DNA of 64,000 bases from Oxalobacteraceae bacterium (GCA_900299005.1 OMID01000076.1:20888-84887), one strand, 5' to 3'; shown: positions 38,625-48,213, counted from the stretch's first letter. The notes: generated by a model not told the origin, from the letters alone. Numbers and translations: made by a program.

Positions 38625-39590
38625 TCATCTGAGCCATCCTCGCCTTTTGAAATACCAGAAAGGTGTCACTGCGCTGCCGATCATCAGCAGAAGTGCGAAC
38701 GGATAACCCAACGACCAGCTCAGTTCAGGCAGCACACGGAAATTCATCCCATAGATGCTCGCAATGAGCGTCGGTGGCAAGAAAGCCACCGAGGCCACCG
38801 AAAAAATCTTGATGATCTTGTTCTGATTGATGTTGATGAAACCGACGGTCGCATCCATCAAGAAGTTGATCTTGTCGAACAGGAAGGCGGTATGGCCGTC
38901 CAGCGATTCGATATCGCGCAAGATCTGACGGGCATCATCGAACTGATCCGAGCTCAGCAATCGTCCCCGCATCAAAAAACTCACAGCGCGGCGTGTATCC
39001 ATCATATTGCGGCGGATACGGCCATTCAAATCTTCCTCGCGCGCCATCGCGGACAACGATTCAGCCGCGTCCTGATCACTGAAATCCTTTTGCAGCACAC
39101 TGCGACTGACTTCTTCCAGATTCTGATAAATACCCTCCAGCGCATCGGCAGAATATTCGACATCGGTTGCATACAGATCGAGCAGCACATCCTTGAAGTC
39201 GCCAATCGAACCGGGCCGCGAGCGGGCGCGCATGCGCACCAGCCGAAATACCGGAAGATCATCGCTGTGCATGGAGAACAACATGTTCCGGGCAAGGATA
39301 AAAGCCACCGTCACCACGCGCGACTCTCCCTCGTCTTCTTCAAGCAGGAAGTCCGATCTCAGGTGCAAATCACCATTGTCGCCCTCGTAGTAGCGGGCAG
39401 ATGCCTCGATGTCCTTGACTTCATCCTCGTCAGGCAGTGTGACGCCATAGATACCGCGCACCCAGTCGCGCTCCTCCTCGCTGGGATCGGTCAGGTCGAC
39501 CCAGATTGGCGATGCGCTCACGAGATCTTCCCGAGTCTCGATGTTGACTTGGCTAAGGCGTCCGGTCTGCAGGACGAATACATTGATCAT
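38625..39590 (-). CDS. corA: CorA magnesium/cobalt transporter
   Basis: A 321-residue pentameric divalent cation channel of the inner membrane. The ATG at 39590 (MINVFVLQTGRL) has GGGAGAG upstream. The large N-terminal cytoplasmic domain is followed by the long stalk helix and two C-terminal membrane helices; the selectivity motif is YGMNF at the end of TM1, and the tail WYFKRRGWLR is the usual basic C-terminus. Length fits the family. It is monocistronic, with 284 bp of non-coding DNA upstream in which I see no clear Mg-sensing leader. Confidence 0.94.
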   Translation of the reverse strand: MINVFVLQTGRLSQVNIETREDLVSASPIWVDLTDPSEEERDWVRGIYGVTLPDEDEVKDIEASARYYEGDNGDLHLRSDFLLEEDEGESRVVTVAFILARNMLFSMHSDDLPVFRLVRMRARSRPGSIGDFKDVLLDLYATDVEYSADALEGIYQNLEEVSRSVLQKDFSDQDAAESLSAMAREEDLNGRIRRNMMDTRRAVSFLMRGRLLSSDQFDDARQILRDIESLDGHTAFLFDKINFLMDATVGFININQNKIIKIFSVASVAFLPPTLIASIYGMNFRVLPELSWSLGYPFALLLMIGSAVTPFWYFKRRGWLR

Positions 39591-39874
39591 AAACTCTCCC
39601 TGCCGCACATCATTGCGGCAATGATGGCACGGGCTCTTGCGCCATCGATGACATCTGTTATCAGGGAGCTTGGCCAAAGGCCATGCGCGCCTGCCCACCT
39701 CAACCCAGGCAAGCAGCGCGAAAAGAGCGCATCAGCTTGCAGCGGGCCCGTCAATTGACGGTCGGTGATGTGATGAGGGACTGCCCAAAGGGGGTCTCCG
39801 TTATTAAAAACGGTGCAAGTGTACTGAGATCAGCGGACCTAGGCAAGCCAATACGCGCTGCGATCGGGGTCAGG

Positions 39875-40570
39875 TCAGGGAAGTTCGGCACTGTTCATTC
39901 GCTGCATGATCAGCGCGCTGCGGCGGGCAAGATAGCCTGAGTCCATGTGCCGGCCGAAATAGCGCGGGTTGGGCAGCATCACGGCCAACCTTGCTGCTTC
40001 CTGGGGGCCTAGCGCTGACGCGGGAACAGCAAAGTAGCGCTGAGCCCCAGCCTCAGCACCAAATACCCCTGTGCCCAGTTCAATGACGTTCAGATAGATC
40101 TCAAAGATGCGCCGCTTGTCCATCACCATTTCCAGCATGAAAGTGATCGCCATCTCCTGGGCCTTCCTGAGATAACTGCGCTGCCCGGACAGAAAAAGAT
40201 TTTTTGCCAGCTGCTGCGTGATCGTCGATCCACCCGAGACGACCTTGCCTTTCTTTGCGTTCTTCTCGTAGGCCTTTTGCAGCGCCTGCCAGTCGACGCC
40301 ATCATGATCGGCGAAGTTCGCATCTTCAGCGGCAATGATTGCGCGCTTGAGGTGTACCGAGATGCGTTGATAGGGCACCCATTTATGCTGCAGCGTTGCA
40401 TTTGGATTTTTTTCCTGGAGCTTTTCAAGCTGGTAGCGCATGAAGGCCGTCGATGTCGGGTTGTACTTCACCCACCAGCAGATATGCAGGAAGTACCATG
40501 CCTGCAGCAGCAACAGCAGCGCCAGTGGCACGCCGACCAGCCCCAGCAGCAGCTTGCGCCGCAGGCTCAT
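39875..40570 (-). CDS. mtgA: Monofunctional peptidoglycan transglycosylase
   Basis: A 231-residue GT51 glycosyltransferase that polymerises lipid II into glycan strands in the periplasm. An N-terminal anchor helix (LLLGLVGVPLALLLLLQAW) precedes the catalytic domain. Seen: AAEDANFADHDGVDW with the catalytic Glu, and GGSTITQQLAKNLFLSGQ, the moenomycin-binding motif, then RRIFEIYLNVIELGTGVFG. There is no transpeptidase domain. It overlaps aroE by four bases and is the last gene of the rnb-tonB-aroE-mtgA chain, all of which are very closely spaced. Confidence 0.95.
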   Translation of the reverse strand: MSLRRKLLLGLVGVPLALLLLLQAWYFLHICWWVKYNPTSTAFMRYQLEKLQEKNPNATLQHKWVPYQRISVHLKRAIIAAEDANFADHDGVDWQALQKAYEKNAKKGKVVSGGSTITQQLAKNLFLSGQRSYLRKAQEMAITFMLEMVMDKRRIFEIYLNVIELGTGVFGAEAGAQRYFAVPASALGPQEAARLAVMLPNPRYFGRHMDSGYLARRSALIMQRMNSAELP

Positions 40571-41388
40571 AATTGCGTGCGCAACCAGTCATAGACCGGC
40601 GCTGTCTGGGGACGCATACCGCGCCAGAGGTAGAACGACTCGGCCGCCTGCTCGACCAGCATGCCCAGCCCATCACGGACCGTCGCGCCGTAGTAACTGG
40701 CAAACGCCATGAATGGCGTAGGCTCTGCGGCATACATCATGTCGTAGACAAAGCTGCGGTTGCCAAATACCGAGGGCAATACAGGCGGCAGATCAGAAGA
40801 GAGACTCGCCGACGTGGCGTTAATCACCACATCGAAAGCCTCGCCAAGATCTGCATAGCCGCGGGCCTCAATTAACACTCCCTCCCCCGAGAACTGTGCG
40901 GCCAATTCAGCAGCGCGCTCCGGCGTGCGATTGACCAGCACCAGTCGTGCCGGCGATTCAGCGAGCAAGGGCAGGATCACGCCTCTGGCGGCGCCACCCG
41001 CTCCCAGCAACAGTACCTGCCTCCCGCGCAAGGCCACACCGGCCGCGGCCACGATGTCGCGAACCAAGCCAACACCATCGGTATTGTCGCCAAAGACGCT
41101 GCCCTCCCTGAACTGCAGCGTGTTGACCGCACCTGCGGCCTGTGCCCGTGGGCTCAAGTCATCTGCGAGGCGAAACGCCTCCTGCTTGAACGGCACGGTG
41201 ATGTTGGCGCCCCGCCCACCAGATGCGATGAGTATTTTTACCGTCTCTTCGAAAGCATCTATCGGTGCCAGCAGACGCTCATAACTGATCTGCTGCCCGG
41301 TTTGTTCGGCAAAGCGCGCATGAATCTGGGGTGATTTGCTGTGCGCGATGGGGTTGCCGATTACCACATAACGATCAGGCAGGCTCAT
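40567..41388 (-). CDS. aroE: Shikimate dehydrogenase (NADP)
   Basis: A 273-residue enzyme of the shikimate pathway reducing 3-dehydroshikimate. Seen: VIGNPIAHSKSPQIHARF at the substrate site, NITVPFKQEAF with the catalytic Lys, FGDNTDGVGLVRDI with the catalytic Asp, and the NADP loop LLGAGGAARGVILPLL followed by NRTPERAAEL, whose Arg marks NADP use. It overlaps tonB upstream and mtgA downstream by four bases each, so translation is coupled across all three. AroQ of the same pathway lies at 47.8 kb. Confidence 0.96.
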   Translation of the reverse strand: MSLPDRYVVIGNPIAHSKSPQIHARFAEQTGQQISYERLLAPIDAFEETVKILIASGGRGANITVPFKQEAFRLADDLSPRAQAAGAVNTLQFREGSVFGDNTDGVGLVRDIVAAAGVALRGRQVLLLGAGGAARGVILPLLAESPARLVLVNRTPERAAELAAQFSGEGVLIEARGYADLGEAFDVVINATSASLSSDLPPVLPSVFGNRSFVYDMMYAAEPTPFMAFASYYGATVRDGLGMLVEQAAESFYLWRGMRPQTAPVYDWLRTQL

Positions 41389-42272
41389 TGCGCACCCCCC
41401 GGACTCGTCTCCAGCACATCATCCCGCGTAAACCTGAAGCGTGTAATGATCTCCCACACATGCGTCTTACCATCTGCGGTTGCCGAGCGTGGAAAATGAC
41501 CGAAAGGTGCCGCGCGCCTGACGATCGCCAGCGCAGCGCGGTCAAGCATCGCATTGCCTGAGCTGCGCTCAATGCGTGGGCCGCCTTCTTTGTCGTAGAG
41601 CGAACCATCCTGATACACCGGGATGTAGACGATGAGCTCGCCATAGATTTTTTTTCCATCTTGCTGTGGGAAGTAACGGGTGCCCGTCTGTTCGATCTGC
41701 TTTTGCAGCGCAGTGTAATACAAGGCATACGCCACTTCTCGGGTGCTCGGCGTCAGTTGAGTCTTGAGTGGCCGCTTGTGATAATCGGCGACATTGCGTG
41801 CGATCTCCGCTTCGCGCCGGGCCAGCGCGACACTGTCAATCGGCACGGCGACCGGCGAAGGGTCGGTGCGCTGCCGGATATCTTTGTCAGTCACCAGTCC
41901 CTTGTCACGCGAGAGCAAGCTTAATTGCGTCAGCAGGCGAGTCTGCTGCTGCTCCAGTTCTGCGATGCGGCGGCGCTGGGTTTGCAGATGATTGCCATCC
42001 AGCGACTGCTGCTGGTTTGGCAAGGGCGATTTCGCGCGGCCAGACTCCGCGCGTCCACCGCCTTCCAGATTGGCTTGTGCGAGCGCATCGGCCTTGCGAG
42101 GCGCCTTGTCATGGCGCGCATTGACGAGAATGATCTCAAGGCTGCTGGCCAGCGGCCGACTCTTGGGTAGCTCCAGCGGTGAAAAACGGACAGCCAGCAA
42201 CGCGCCGTGCAGCAGCAGTGAAGCAGCGATCGCGATCGTCAGCAGCCGATTGTCTGCGACGTGTAAGATCAT
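41385..42272 (-). CDS. TonB-like energy-transducing protein
   Basis: A 295-residue protein with an N-terminal membrane anchor (LLTIAIAASLLLHGALLAV, residues 9-27), a charged periplasmic linker with a coiled coil (QRRRIAELEQQQTRLLTQL), and a C-terminal TonB-type domain (GELIVYIPVYQDGSLYDKEG and the following helix). The SLLLHGALL pattern with His in the anchor is typical of TonB. No exbB, exbD or TonB-dependent receptor gene is nearby. Its place between an RNase gene and aroE is recalled from other betaproteobacteria. It may serve cell envelope functions rather than uptake. Confidence 0.8.
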   Translation of the reverse strand: MILHVADNRLLTIAIAASLLLHGALLAVRFSPLELPKSRPLASSLEIILVNARHDKAPRKADALAQANLEGGGRAESGRAKSPLPNQQQSLDGNHLQTQRRRIAELEQQQTRLLTQLSLLSRDKGLVTDKDIRQRTDPSPVAVPIDSVALARREAEIARNVADYHKRPLKTQLTPSTREVAYALYYTALQKQIEQTGTRYFPQQDGKKIYGELIVYIPVYQDGSLYDKEGGPRIERSSGNAMLDRAALAIVRRAAPFGHFPRSATADGKTHVWEIITRFRFTRDDVLETSPGGAQ

Positions 42273-42274
42273 GT

Positions 42275-44311
42275 TCAGCTTTCCGCCTTGGGCGTGGCGT
42301 TAGTCTCGTTCGTGGTGTTTTCTTCTGGAGTGTCGGTGGGCGAGGTCTGCTCGGCCGCCATCTCTGTCTCATCGATGATGTCGGCCTCTTCCAATTCAAT
42401 TGCCTCATCCAGATCGGTGGCTGCAGTAATTACCTCCAGTACCCTCGCCTGGACCGAAAGGTCGACTTCATCCCATGAGATCAGTTCGATCTTCAATTGC
42501 GTGCCACGCGGATGCCGCACACCCGGTATGGAGATAACAAGCGGTATCTGCGTCAGGCGAATGATCTCGTCCTTCAGAAGCACTGCATCCGCATGACGTA
42601 CGGACTGCTGGTCGAGCCAGCGCAGGCACCAGTAGCGTTCCATTGTCGATTGAAATTCTGCATAGGCAGAATACGCACTGTCAAACGCCGAGACGATGGC
42701 AAACAAATCCGCATCTTTGGGCTTGAAGGGCGCCACCAAGGGTGCGGTCACGCCGTGTCTGACACACGCGAGTATCTGCCACTGATTCACGAGATCGGTA
42801 TAGCGACGCAACGGGGAGGTGCTCCATGCGTACTGATCAACACCCAAACCCTGATGCGGCGCGGCGTGAGTCAGCATGCGTACTTGCATGCGAGACGCCC
42901 ACCCCCCGCCGCCCTGTGTGCGGTAGATGCCCGGCACACCGTGCTCGTGCATTAGCCCACCCCAGCGGCTGTTGGCAAAGATCATCAGTTCGGCCACGAT
43001 CTTGTCGAGCGGCGCACCACGCTTGCGGCGGGTGATAGTGACCACCTCATTCTCGACATAAAAGTTGAAATCGACGCGATTATTCTGCTCGGGTCGCAGG
43101 CCAAAACTCTCGCGCTTAGCCATACGAGCTTGCTCAAGTACCTTTGCCCATTGCCACAAGAGCGCGATCTCCTGCTTGTGCGGATAATCACCGGCTCCTG
43201 TCGCGAGATTGTCCTCGGTCACGATCGCATCCAGGTCGTTATGACGAAGATTGGCCGCAATAGGCACGGATTCGGCGATGGTCTCGGTGGCGACAACCGA
43301 CCAGTTGCTGACATCAAGTGTCGCATACAGGGAGAGCGCGGGACGCACGCCCCCTTCGGCCAGGGTGAAGGCCGCCACTAGTTCATCGGGCAGCATGGTG
43401 ATCTTGTCACCCGGCATGTACACGGTGCTCATGCGCGAACGCGCCACCACATCAAATGCATCATCGCGCGCAATGCCCAGCCCTGGCGCTGCGATGTGAA
43501 TGCCTACCCTGACTTTGCCATCATCAAGCACCCGCACAGAAAACGCGTCGTCAATCTCGGTAGTGGTGACATCATCAATGGAGAAGGCCCGGACATCAGC
43601 CTGCGGCAGCTGCGGCATGGCCGGTAGACCGAGTGCAGGAAAACCGGTGCCCTTGGGGAAATGCTCAAACAGGAACCGCTGATCATGCAACGCCCTCGGT
43701 GATGGCAGCGCGCCAACCGAGAGCATCAGCCGCGCCGGTGTGGTCTGCAGCTGAGCACACGCAGCCTCCATGGCCTTGTATTCAATGCTGTTCTTATCCG
43801 GTTTGAACACGAGCTGACTCACCATCGACGCCATTGCAGCAGGCAACCTGCCCGAGGCGAGCTCTTCTGTCTGTGCAGCTTGTATCTGGGCTTGTTGTTT
43901 TTTCTTTTCCAGCCCCGCCAGCGCCGCCTGCAGCGTTTCCGGTGGCGCCGCTCTGTAGCGACCTTTGCCTTTTTTGTGAAAATAAATGGGTGACCCTGCC
44001 AGAGCCAGCAGCAATCCCGCCGCCTCCTCGGGTCTAGGCGGATGCCCGAAATATTCGGTGCCCAGCTCGGTGACGCCGAATTCTTCCCCACCGGCGACCT
44101 CCCACAGAAAGCTGATATCCACCTCACCTGAGAGCGCACTGGCTTTTTCCATCAACTCGGTAGGCGATGGCGCATCGAACTGCAGTAGCACATCGCGCGC
44201 GCGCACTTTGGTGCGCTTTCCCGAGGGGGTCTCTACCTGGAAGGCCTCTCCCTGCTGACCGAGCACAGCACCCACCTTGAAATCGCCGGATTCTTCAAAA
44301 AACAAATTCAT
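42275..44311 (-). CDS. RNase II/RNB-domain exoribonuclease family protein
   Basis: A 678-residue RNB-family 3'-5' exoribonuclease. The N-terminus (MNLFFEESGDFKVGAVLGQQG) is a short beta domain; the catalytic RNB domain spans about residues 230-560 and holds AFSIDDVTTTEIDDAFSV, with three of the four metal Asp of E. coli RNase II and Glu in the fourth place. STVYMPGDKITMLPDEL and TSPLRRYTDLVNQWQIL are further hallmarks. The long Glu/Thr-rich C-terminal tail is acidic. It is a betaproteobacterial branch distinct from rnr, so an exact name is avoided. First gene of the chain leading to mtgA. Confidence 0.88.
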   Translation of the reverse strand: MNLFFEESGDFKVGAVLGQQGEAFQVETPSGKRTKVRARDVLLQFDAPSPTELMEKASALSGEVDISFLWEVAGGEEFGVTELGTEYFGHPPRPEEAAGLLLALAGSPIYFHKKGKGRYRAAPPETLQAALAGLEKKKQQAQIQAAQTEELASGRLPAAMASMVSQLVFKPDKNSIEYKAMEAACAQLQTTPARLMLSVGALPSPRALHDQRFLFEHFPKGTGFPALGLPAMPQLPQADVRAFSIDDVTTTEIDDAFSVRVLDDGKVRVGIHIAAPGLGIARDDAFDVVARSRMSTVYMPGDKITMLPDELVAAFTLAEGGVRPALSLYATLDVSNWSVVATETIAESVPIAANLRHNDLDAIVTEDNLATGAGDYPHKQEIALLWQWAKVLEQARMAKRESFGLRPEQNNRVDFNFYVENEVVTITRRKRGAPLDKIVAELMIFANSRWGGLMHEHGVPGIYRTQGGGGWASRMQVRMLTHAAPHQGLGVDQYAWSTSPLRRYTDLVNQWQILACVRHGVTAPLVAPFKPKDADLFAIVSAFDSAYSAYAEFQSTMERYWCLRWLDQQSVRHADAVLLKDEIIRLTQIPLVISIPGVRHPRGTQLKIELISWDEVDLSVQARVLEVITAATDLDEAIELEEADIIDETEMAAEQTSPTDTPEENTTNETNATPKAES

Positions 44312-44362
44312 TCAATTCACTCGGCGAAAAATTTCAACAGGCCGTCCACTGCAGCACCCTGG

Positions 44363-44929
44363 TCAGGGTGTACAAAAATGGACGACCTCCTCCATGTACT
44401 GCGCAAAATCGGACAAGCCATGATCGCTACCTTCGATGACCTTTTGTCGCGCACCAGGATAATGAGCCACCATCTGCCGCCAGTCCAGCACCTCATCACC
44501 CTTAGCAGCAATGAGAAAGTAACGCTCGGGTCGGGTAATACGACTGCAGGTGATCGGCGAGAGCTCATCGACATGCTCGACATTAAACTCGAACTGCTCA
44601 TCCGAATGCCACGCGCGCTGGATACCAACGTGTCTGCGCAAATCCAGTGCCGGCGTAATCGCCGGGTTGAGCAGCACTGCTCGACAGCCAAACTCTTCCG
44701 CGAGTGCAGTCGCATAAAATCCGCCCAGTGAGGACCCTATGAGGGCAAGCGCGTCAGCCGGCACGGACTGACAGATCCTGCGTGCTGATTCCATCGCTGC
44801 TCTCGGTGATACTGGCAACTGCGGACAGTGAAACCTTTCCGGCTCGCCTAACGACAAAAAATACGCGTCCAGCAGACGCGCCTTGAATGACTGGGGCGAC
44901 GAACGAAAACCGTGCAGATAGAGAATCAT
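44363..44929 (-). CDS. YqiA-like alpha/beta-hydrolase (esterase)
   Basis: A 188-residue UPF0227/YqiA family hydrolase. Seen: MILYLHGFRSSPQSFKARLL (the oxyanion region), nucleophile elbow ALIGSSLGGFYATALA with catalytic Ser, and EGSDHGLSDFAQYM with the His. An acidic residue in AAKGDEVLDW completes the triad. Cytoplasmic, no signal. The start is three bases after the mpl stop, so the pair is cotranscribed. In E. coli YqiA hydrolyses acyl-CoA and small esters; the physiological substrate here is unknown. Confidence 0.87.
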   Translation of the reverse strand: MILYLHGFRSSPQSFKARLLDAYFLSLGEPERFHCPQLPVSPRAAMESARRICQSVPADALALIGSSLGGFYATALAEEFGCRAVLLNPAITPALDLRRHVGIQRAWHSDEQFEFNVEHVDELSPITCSRITRPERYFLIAAKGDEVLDWRQMVAHYPGARQKVIEGSDHGLSDFAQYMEEVVHFCTP

Positions 44930-44932
44930 CCG

Positions 44933-46336
44933 TCAGCGAGCGTGAAGAGCGGAGGACGCTGCCTCCAAGGCATCCAGCAACTTCTGATGCACACCACCAA
45001 AACCCCCGTTACTCATCACGAGTATCGAGTCTCCGGGCCTTGCGGCCGCTGTGACCGCCTTCACCAGTGTCGAGAGATCGTCGAATGCGCGCGCCTTGTC
45101 TCCAAGCGGCGACAAGGCAGCGCCGAGATCCCAGCCCAGCGCCTCCTTGCCGTCGCCTTTGGCACCGTAGCCGAACACGAGATCTGCGCCAGAGAGGCTG
45201 CCTGGCAGCGCGTCTTTCATTGTGCCAAGCTTCATCGTGTTCGAGCGCGGCTCGAGCACGGCAAGTATGCGCGAGGATCCTAACTTACGCCGCAGCCCGT
45301 CAACGGTGGTAGCAATCGCGGTGGGATGATGCGCAAAATCATCAATGACCGTGATGTTATTGGCTATGCCGCGCACTTCCATCCTACGCTTGACGTTCTG
45401 GAAACTGGACAGCGAATCGATGGCCTGCGCTGGCGGCACGCCCGTGTGACGTGCAGCAGCAATGGCGGCAACGGCATTCCAGCGGTTGTGCGCTCCGGTG
45501 AGGTCCCAGCTCACGGTACCCTGTCGCTGGCCATCGAGATACACGTCGAAACGACCATCGGCGTACTCGACCATGCGCCAGTGATCATCGGCTTCGCCGT
45601 TGAACCATTCGACCTCGCTCCAACAGCCGCGCTTGATCACCCGACGCAATGACTCCTCGCTACCATTGACAATGATCCGCCCGATCGCGGGAATCGTTCG
45701 CACCAAATGGTGAAACTGTGTCTCGATGGCAGTCAGGTCAGGAAAGATATCCGCGTGATCATATTCAAGGTTGTTGAGTATCACGGTGCGCGGCCGGTAG
45801 TGCACGAACTTGCTGCGCTTGTCGAAGAACGCCGTGTCGTACTCATCGGCTTCGATCACAAAAAATGGCGCTTGCGCTGCCTCGCCACCCAGTCTTGCTG
45901 ATACGCCGAAATTCAACGGCACGCCACCGATCAGGAAACCTGGCTCGTAACCGGCCTGTTCGAGAATCCACGCCAGCATCGATGATGTGGTGGTCTTGCC
46001 GTGCGTGCCAGCGACAGCAAGCACCCATTTGTCATGAAGGATGTACTCGCCCATCCACTGGGGACCCGACATGTACGGCAAGCCACGGTTCATAATGGTC
46101 TCCATCAGCGGATTGCCGCGCGAGACGACATTGCCAATGATGTACATGTCCGGCTGCAGACTGAGCTGATGCTGACCATAACCCTCGATGAGCTCAATAC
46201 CCTGCTCGCGCAGCTGAGTGCTCATCGGAGGATAGACGTTGGCATCGCAACCCGTGACTTTATGGCCAGCTTCTTTCGCGAGCACCGCCAGGCCGCCCAT
46301 GAAAGTGCCGCAGATGCCGAGAATGTGAATATGCAT
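44933..46336 (-). CDS. mpl: UDP-N-acetylmuramate:L-alanyl-gamma-D-glutamyl-meso-diaminopimelate ligase
   Basis: A 467-residue Mur-ligase homologue used in peptidoglycan recycling; it attaches recovered tripeptide to UDP-MurNAc. Seen: MHIHILGICGTFMGGLAVLA, ATP loop GTHGKTTT (residues 110-117), FVIEADEYDTAFFDKRSKF, LNNLEYDHADIF, and VIDDFAHHPTAI. The DEYDTAFFDKRSKF block separates Mpl from MurC. AmpD, which feeds the same recycling route, is encoded at 59.6 kb. The gene is divergent from an NTase-like gene, with 138 bp between their starts. Confidence 0.94.
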   Translation of the reverse strand: MHIHILGICGTFMGGLAVLAKEAGHKVTGCDANVYPPMSTQLREQGIELIEGYGQHQLSLQPDMYIIGNVVSRGNPLMETIMNRGLPYMSGPQWMGEYILHDKWVLAVAGTHGKTTTSSMLAWILEQAGYEPGFLIGGVPLNFGVSARLGGEAAQAPFFVIEADEYDTAFFDKRSKFVHYRPRTVILNNLEYDHADIFPDLTAIETQFHHLVRTIPAIGRIIVNGSEESLRRVIKRGCWSEVEWFNGEADDHWRMVEYADGRFDVYLDGQRQGTVSWDLTGAHNRWNAVAAIAAARHTGVPPAQAIDSLSSFQNVKRRMEVRGIANNITVIDDFAHHPTAIATTVDGLRRKLGSSRILAVLEPRSNTMKLGTMKDALPGSLSGADLVFGYGAKGDGKEALGWDLGAALSPLGDKARAFDDLSTLVKAVTAAARPGDSILVMSNGGFGGVHQKLLDALEAASSALHAR

Positions 46337-46474
46337 GGATGATCAGCTCAAGGTAATCTACGGATTTTACCCGAGCCGGCACAGCCGGAAATGCCTGTGA
46401 ACACGGGTTATTTGAGCAACTGGGCCGCTTGGTCTTTTGCGATCGCCACCGAACGCCACCGAACCCCGAAACGC

Positions 46475-47092
46475 ATGAAGATGACATACCCAAGCGATGC
46501 CGAAGCGCTACACGCTGAAATAGCGGCGGCGGCCGCGCGGATGATTGCCGAGGATGGCGCCGACTACGGCACGGCGAAACGCAAGGCAGCCAGACAGATT
46601 CTCGGCAACCAGAAAGTCCGCGGAGATATCCTGCCCGACAATGCCCAGATAGAAGACGAGGTGCGAGAGTATCAGGCCCTCTTTTTTGGCGAGACGCATG
46701 CCGAACGACTGCGCCACTTGCGCCAGCTGGCCCTGGCGCTGATGCGGGAGCTGTCGGATTTCAGACCTTACCTGACGGGCGCTGTACTCAATGGCACGGC
46801 AGGCGAGCATTCGGACATTCACTTGCAATTGTTCGCCGAGAGCAGCAAGGAGGTTGCGGTATTTCTGCTCAATCAGAACGTCAACTACGAAGTCTCGGAA
46901 GCGCCACATTGTCGTCATCCGGCTCGCACAGTCGAAGTGCTGTCCTTTTTCTGGCAAGGCGAGGCGGTGCATCTGGCGCTCTATGAACACGACGACTTGC
47001 GAGACGTCGGCAAAGCTGCGTCGCACAAACGCCGGGAGCGCGCAGACATTGCCGCCGTACAGCAGCTACTGAACACGGAAAATCACGAATGA
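46475..47092 (+). CDS. Conserved protein with degenerate nucleotidyltransferase-like motif
   Basis: A 205-residue protein I do not recognise by name. The ATG at 46475 (MKMTYPSDAEALH) is chosen as the first start close to the conserved part. Residues 85-125 read LTGAVLNGTAGEHSDIHLQL, which resembles the hG(S/G)...DhDh motif of minimal nucleotidyltransferases, but the second acidic residue is His, so catalysis is doubtful. The N-terminal half is helical and charged. Its stop overlaps the start of the TlpA-like gene (ATGA), so the two are cotranslated. Its place beside mpl suggests, but does not prove, a cell wall link. Confidence 0.7.
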   Translation: MKMTYPSDAEALHAEIAAAAARMIAEDGADYGTAKRKAARQILGNQKVRGDILPDNAQIEDEVREYQALFFGETHAERLRHLRQLALALMRELSDFRPYLTGAVLNGTAGEHSDIHLQLFAESSKEVAVFLLNQNVNYEVSEAPHCRHPARTVEVLSFFWQGEAVHLALYEHDDLRDVGKAASHKRRERADIAAVQQLLNTENHE

Positions 47093-47610
47093 ACAAGAAA
47101 ACGTCTTTATTCATTGCCATCGCCCTCCTGTCATCGGCTGTTGGCATTTATGTTGGTACCCAAGTACTCGCACCAACCATGCCAGCCGATCCGGCCGTGG
47201 CCAGACTGATGCAGACCCGGCTGCCAGATGCGGAAAACCAGCTTCATCAACTATCGGATTGGAAAGGCAAGGTGCTTCTTGTGAATTTCTGGGCACCTTG
47301 GTGCCCCCCCTGCGTAGCCGAAATGCCCGAGCTCGTCGAACTTCAGAAGGAAATGGCACAGAAAAATCTCCAAATTGTCGGCGTCGGCATTGATTCGCCC
47401 TCCAACATCAAACAATTTTCAGAAAAACATCACATCAGCTTCCCTCTGCTGATCGCCGGTATGCAAGGCACCGAACTCTCCCGCGAGCTGGGCAATCAGG
47501 CCGGTGGACTGCCGTTCACCGTATTGCTGGATGCTGCGGGGCAGGTGAGGCGAACCTATCTGGGCAAACTGAATATGGACCAACTGCGATCCGACCTTGC
47601 AGCGCTGTGA
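47089..47610 (+). CDS. TlpA/ResA-like membrane-anchored thiol:disulfide oxidoreductase
   Basis: A 173-residue periplasmic thioredoxin-fold protein with an N-terminal signal anchor (residues 5-24). Seen: VNFWAPWCPPCVAEMPEL with redox Cys72 and Cys75, and the cis-Pro loop GGLPFTVLLDAAG. CPPC and the AEMPEL context are typical of TlpA/ResA proteins, which reduce apo-cytochrome c or other periplasmic thiols. A cytochrome c assembly (CcsA-like) gene lies 14 kb away in the same window. The first four bases overlap the previous gene. Confidence 0.9.
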   Translation: MNKKTSLFIAIALLSSAVGIYVGTQVLAPTMPADPAVARLMQTRLPDAENQLHQLSDWKGKVLLVNFWAPWCPPCVAEMPELVELQKEMAQKNLQIVGVGIDSPSNIKQFSEKHHISFPLLIAGMQGTELSRELGNQAGGLPFTVLLDAAGQVRRTYLGKLNMDQLRSDLAAL

Positions 47611-47774
47611 GCAGCGATCATCCCGGCAATCCCCTGCGCTGCGGAACTGCAGACTGCGCGGGGCCGCGCGTATTCAAGACACAAACCATACAAAGCCGAT
47701 AAGAGTTTCTGCTTGCCATCTTGCGTCAATTGGCAGCAAAATGCCGTCTTCCTCGCCAAATCAAGACCAAAAAA

Positions 47775-48212
47775 ATGGCAACCAACATTTTGCTGCTAAA
47801 CGGCCCCAACCTGAACCTGCTGGGCAGCCGTGAGCCTGACGTGTATGGATCGGCGACCTTGTCCGACATCGAGGCTGAGGCCGTGCGCATGGCCGCTGCC
47901 GCAGGCGCTCACTTATCCTGCTACCAGAGCAACCATGAAGGCGCTTTGATCGACCGGATTCATGCAGCGAAAGCCGAAGGCATTGATGCCATCGTGATAA
48001 ATCCCGGCGGTCTTACGCACACCAGCGTTGCCTTGCGCGATGCGCTGGCCGGCGTCGGACTGCCTGTGGTCGAGGTACACATCTCGAATATCCACCGGCG
48101 CGAGCCCTTTAGGCATCACTCCTACATCTCGGGCATCGCCACCGGCGTAATCTGTGGTCTTGGTGTGGATGGCTACCGGGCCGCCATCGAATTTGTCACT
48201 AAAAAGCTATAA
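47775..48212 (+). CDS. aroQ: 3-dehydroquinate dehydratase, type II
   Basis: A 145-residue dodecameric enzyme for the third step of the shikimate pathway. The ATG at 47775 ([20 protein letters not shown]) starts at the conserved N-terminus. Seen: [13 protein letters not shown] with the catalytic Arg and Tyr, [30 protein letters not shown], and [18 protein letters not shown] with the catalytic His. Its stop codon overlaps a perfect -10 hexamer that may serve accB. The 164-bp gap before it holds a GC-rich hairpin (GCGCGGGGCCGCGC near 47657). Confidence 0.95.
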   Translation: MATNILLLNGPNLNLLGSREPDVYGSATLSDIEAEAVRMAAAAGAHLSCYQSNHEGALIDRIHAAKAEGIDAIVINPGGLTHTSVALRDALAGVGLPVVEVHISNIHRREPFRHHSYISGIATGVICGLGVDGYRAAIEFVTKKL

Positions 48213-48213
48213 T
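48208..48213 (+). promoter_or_regulatory. Candidate -10 box of the accBC promoter
   Basis: A perfect TATAAT hexamer overlaps the aroQ stop codon, 89 bases before the accB ATG. No good -35 lies 17 bases upstream, so it may depend on an activator or be fortuitous. Confidence 0.3.

Noticed and set aside
42275..44311. Glu in place of one catalytic Asp in the RNB domain as inactivation
   Set aside because: The TTTEIDDA form seems common in this betaproteobacterial branch, and Glu can bind metal.
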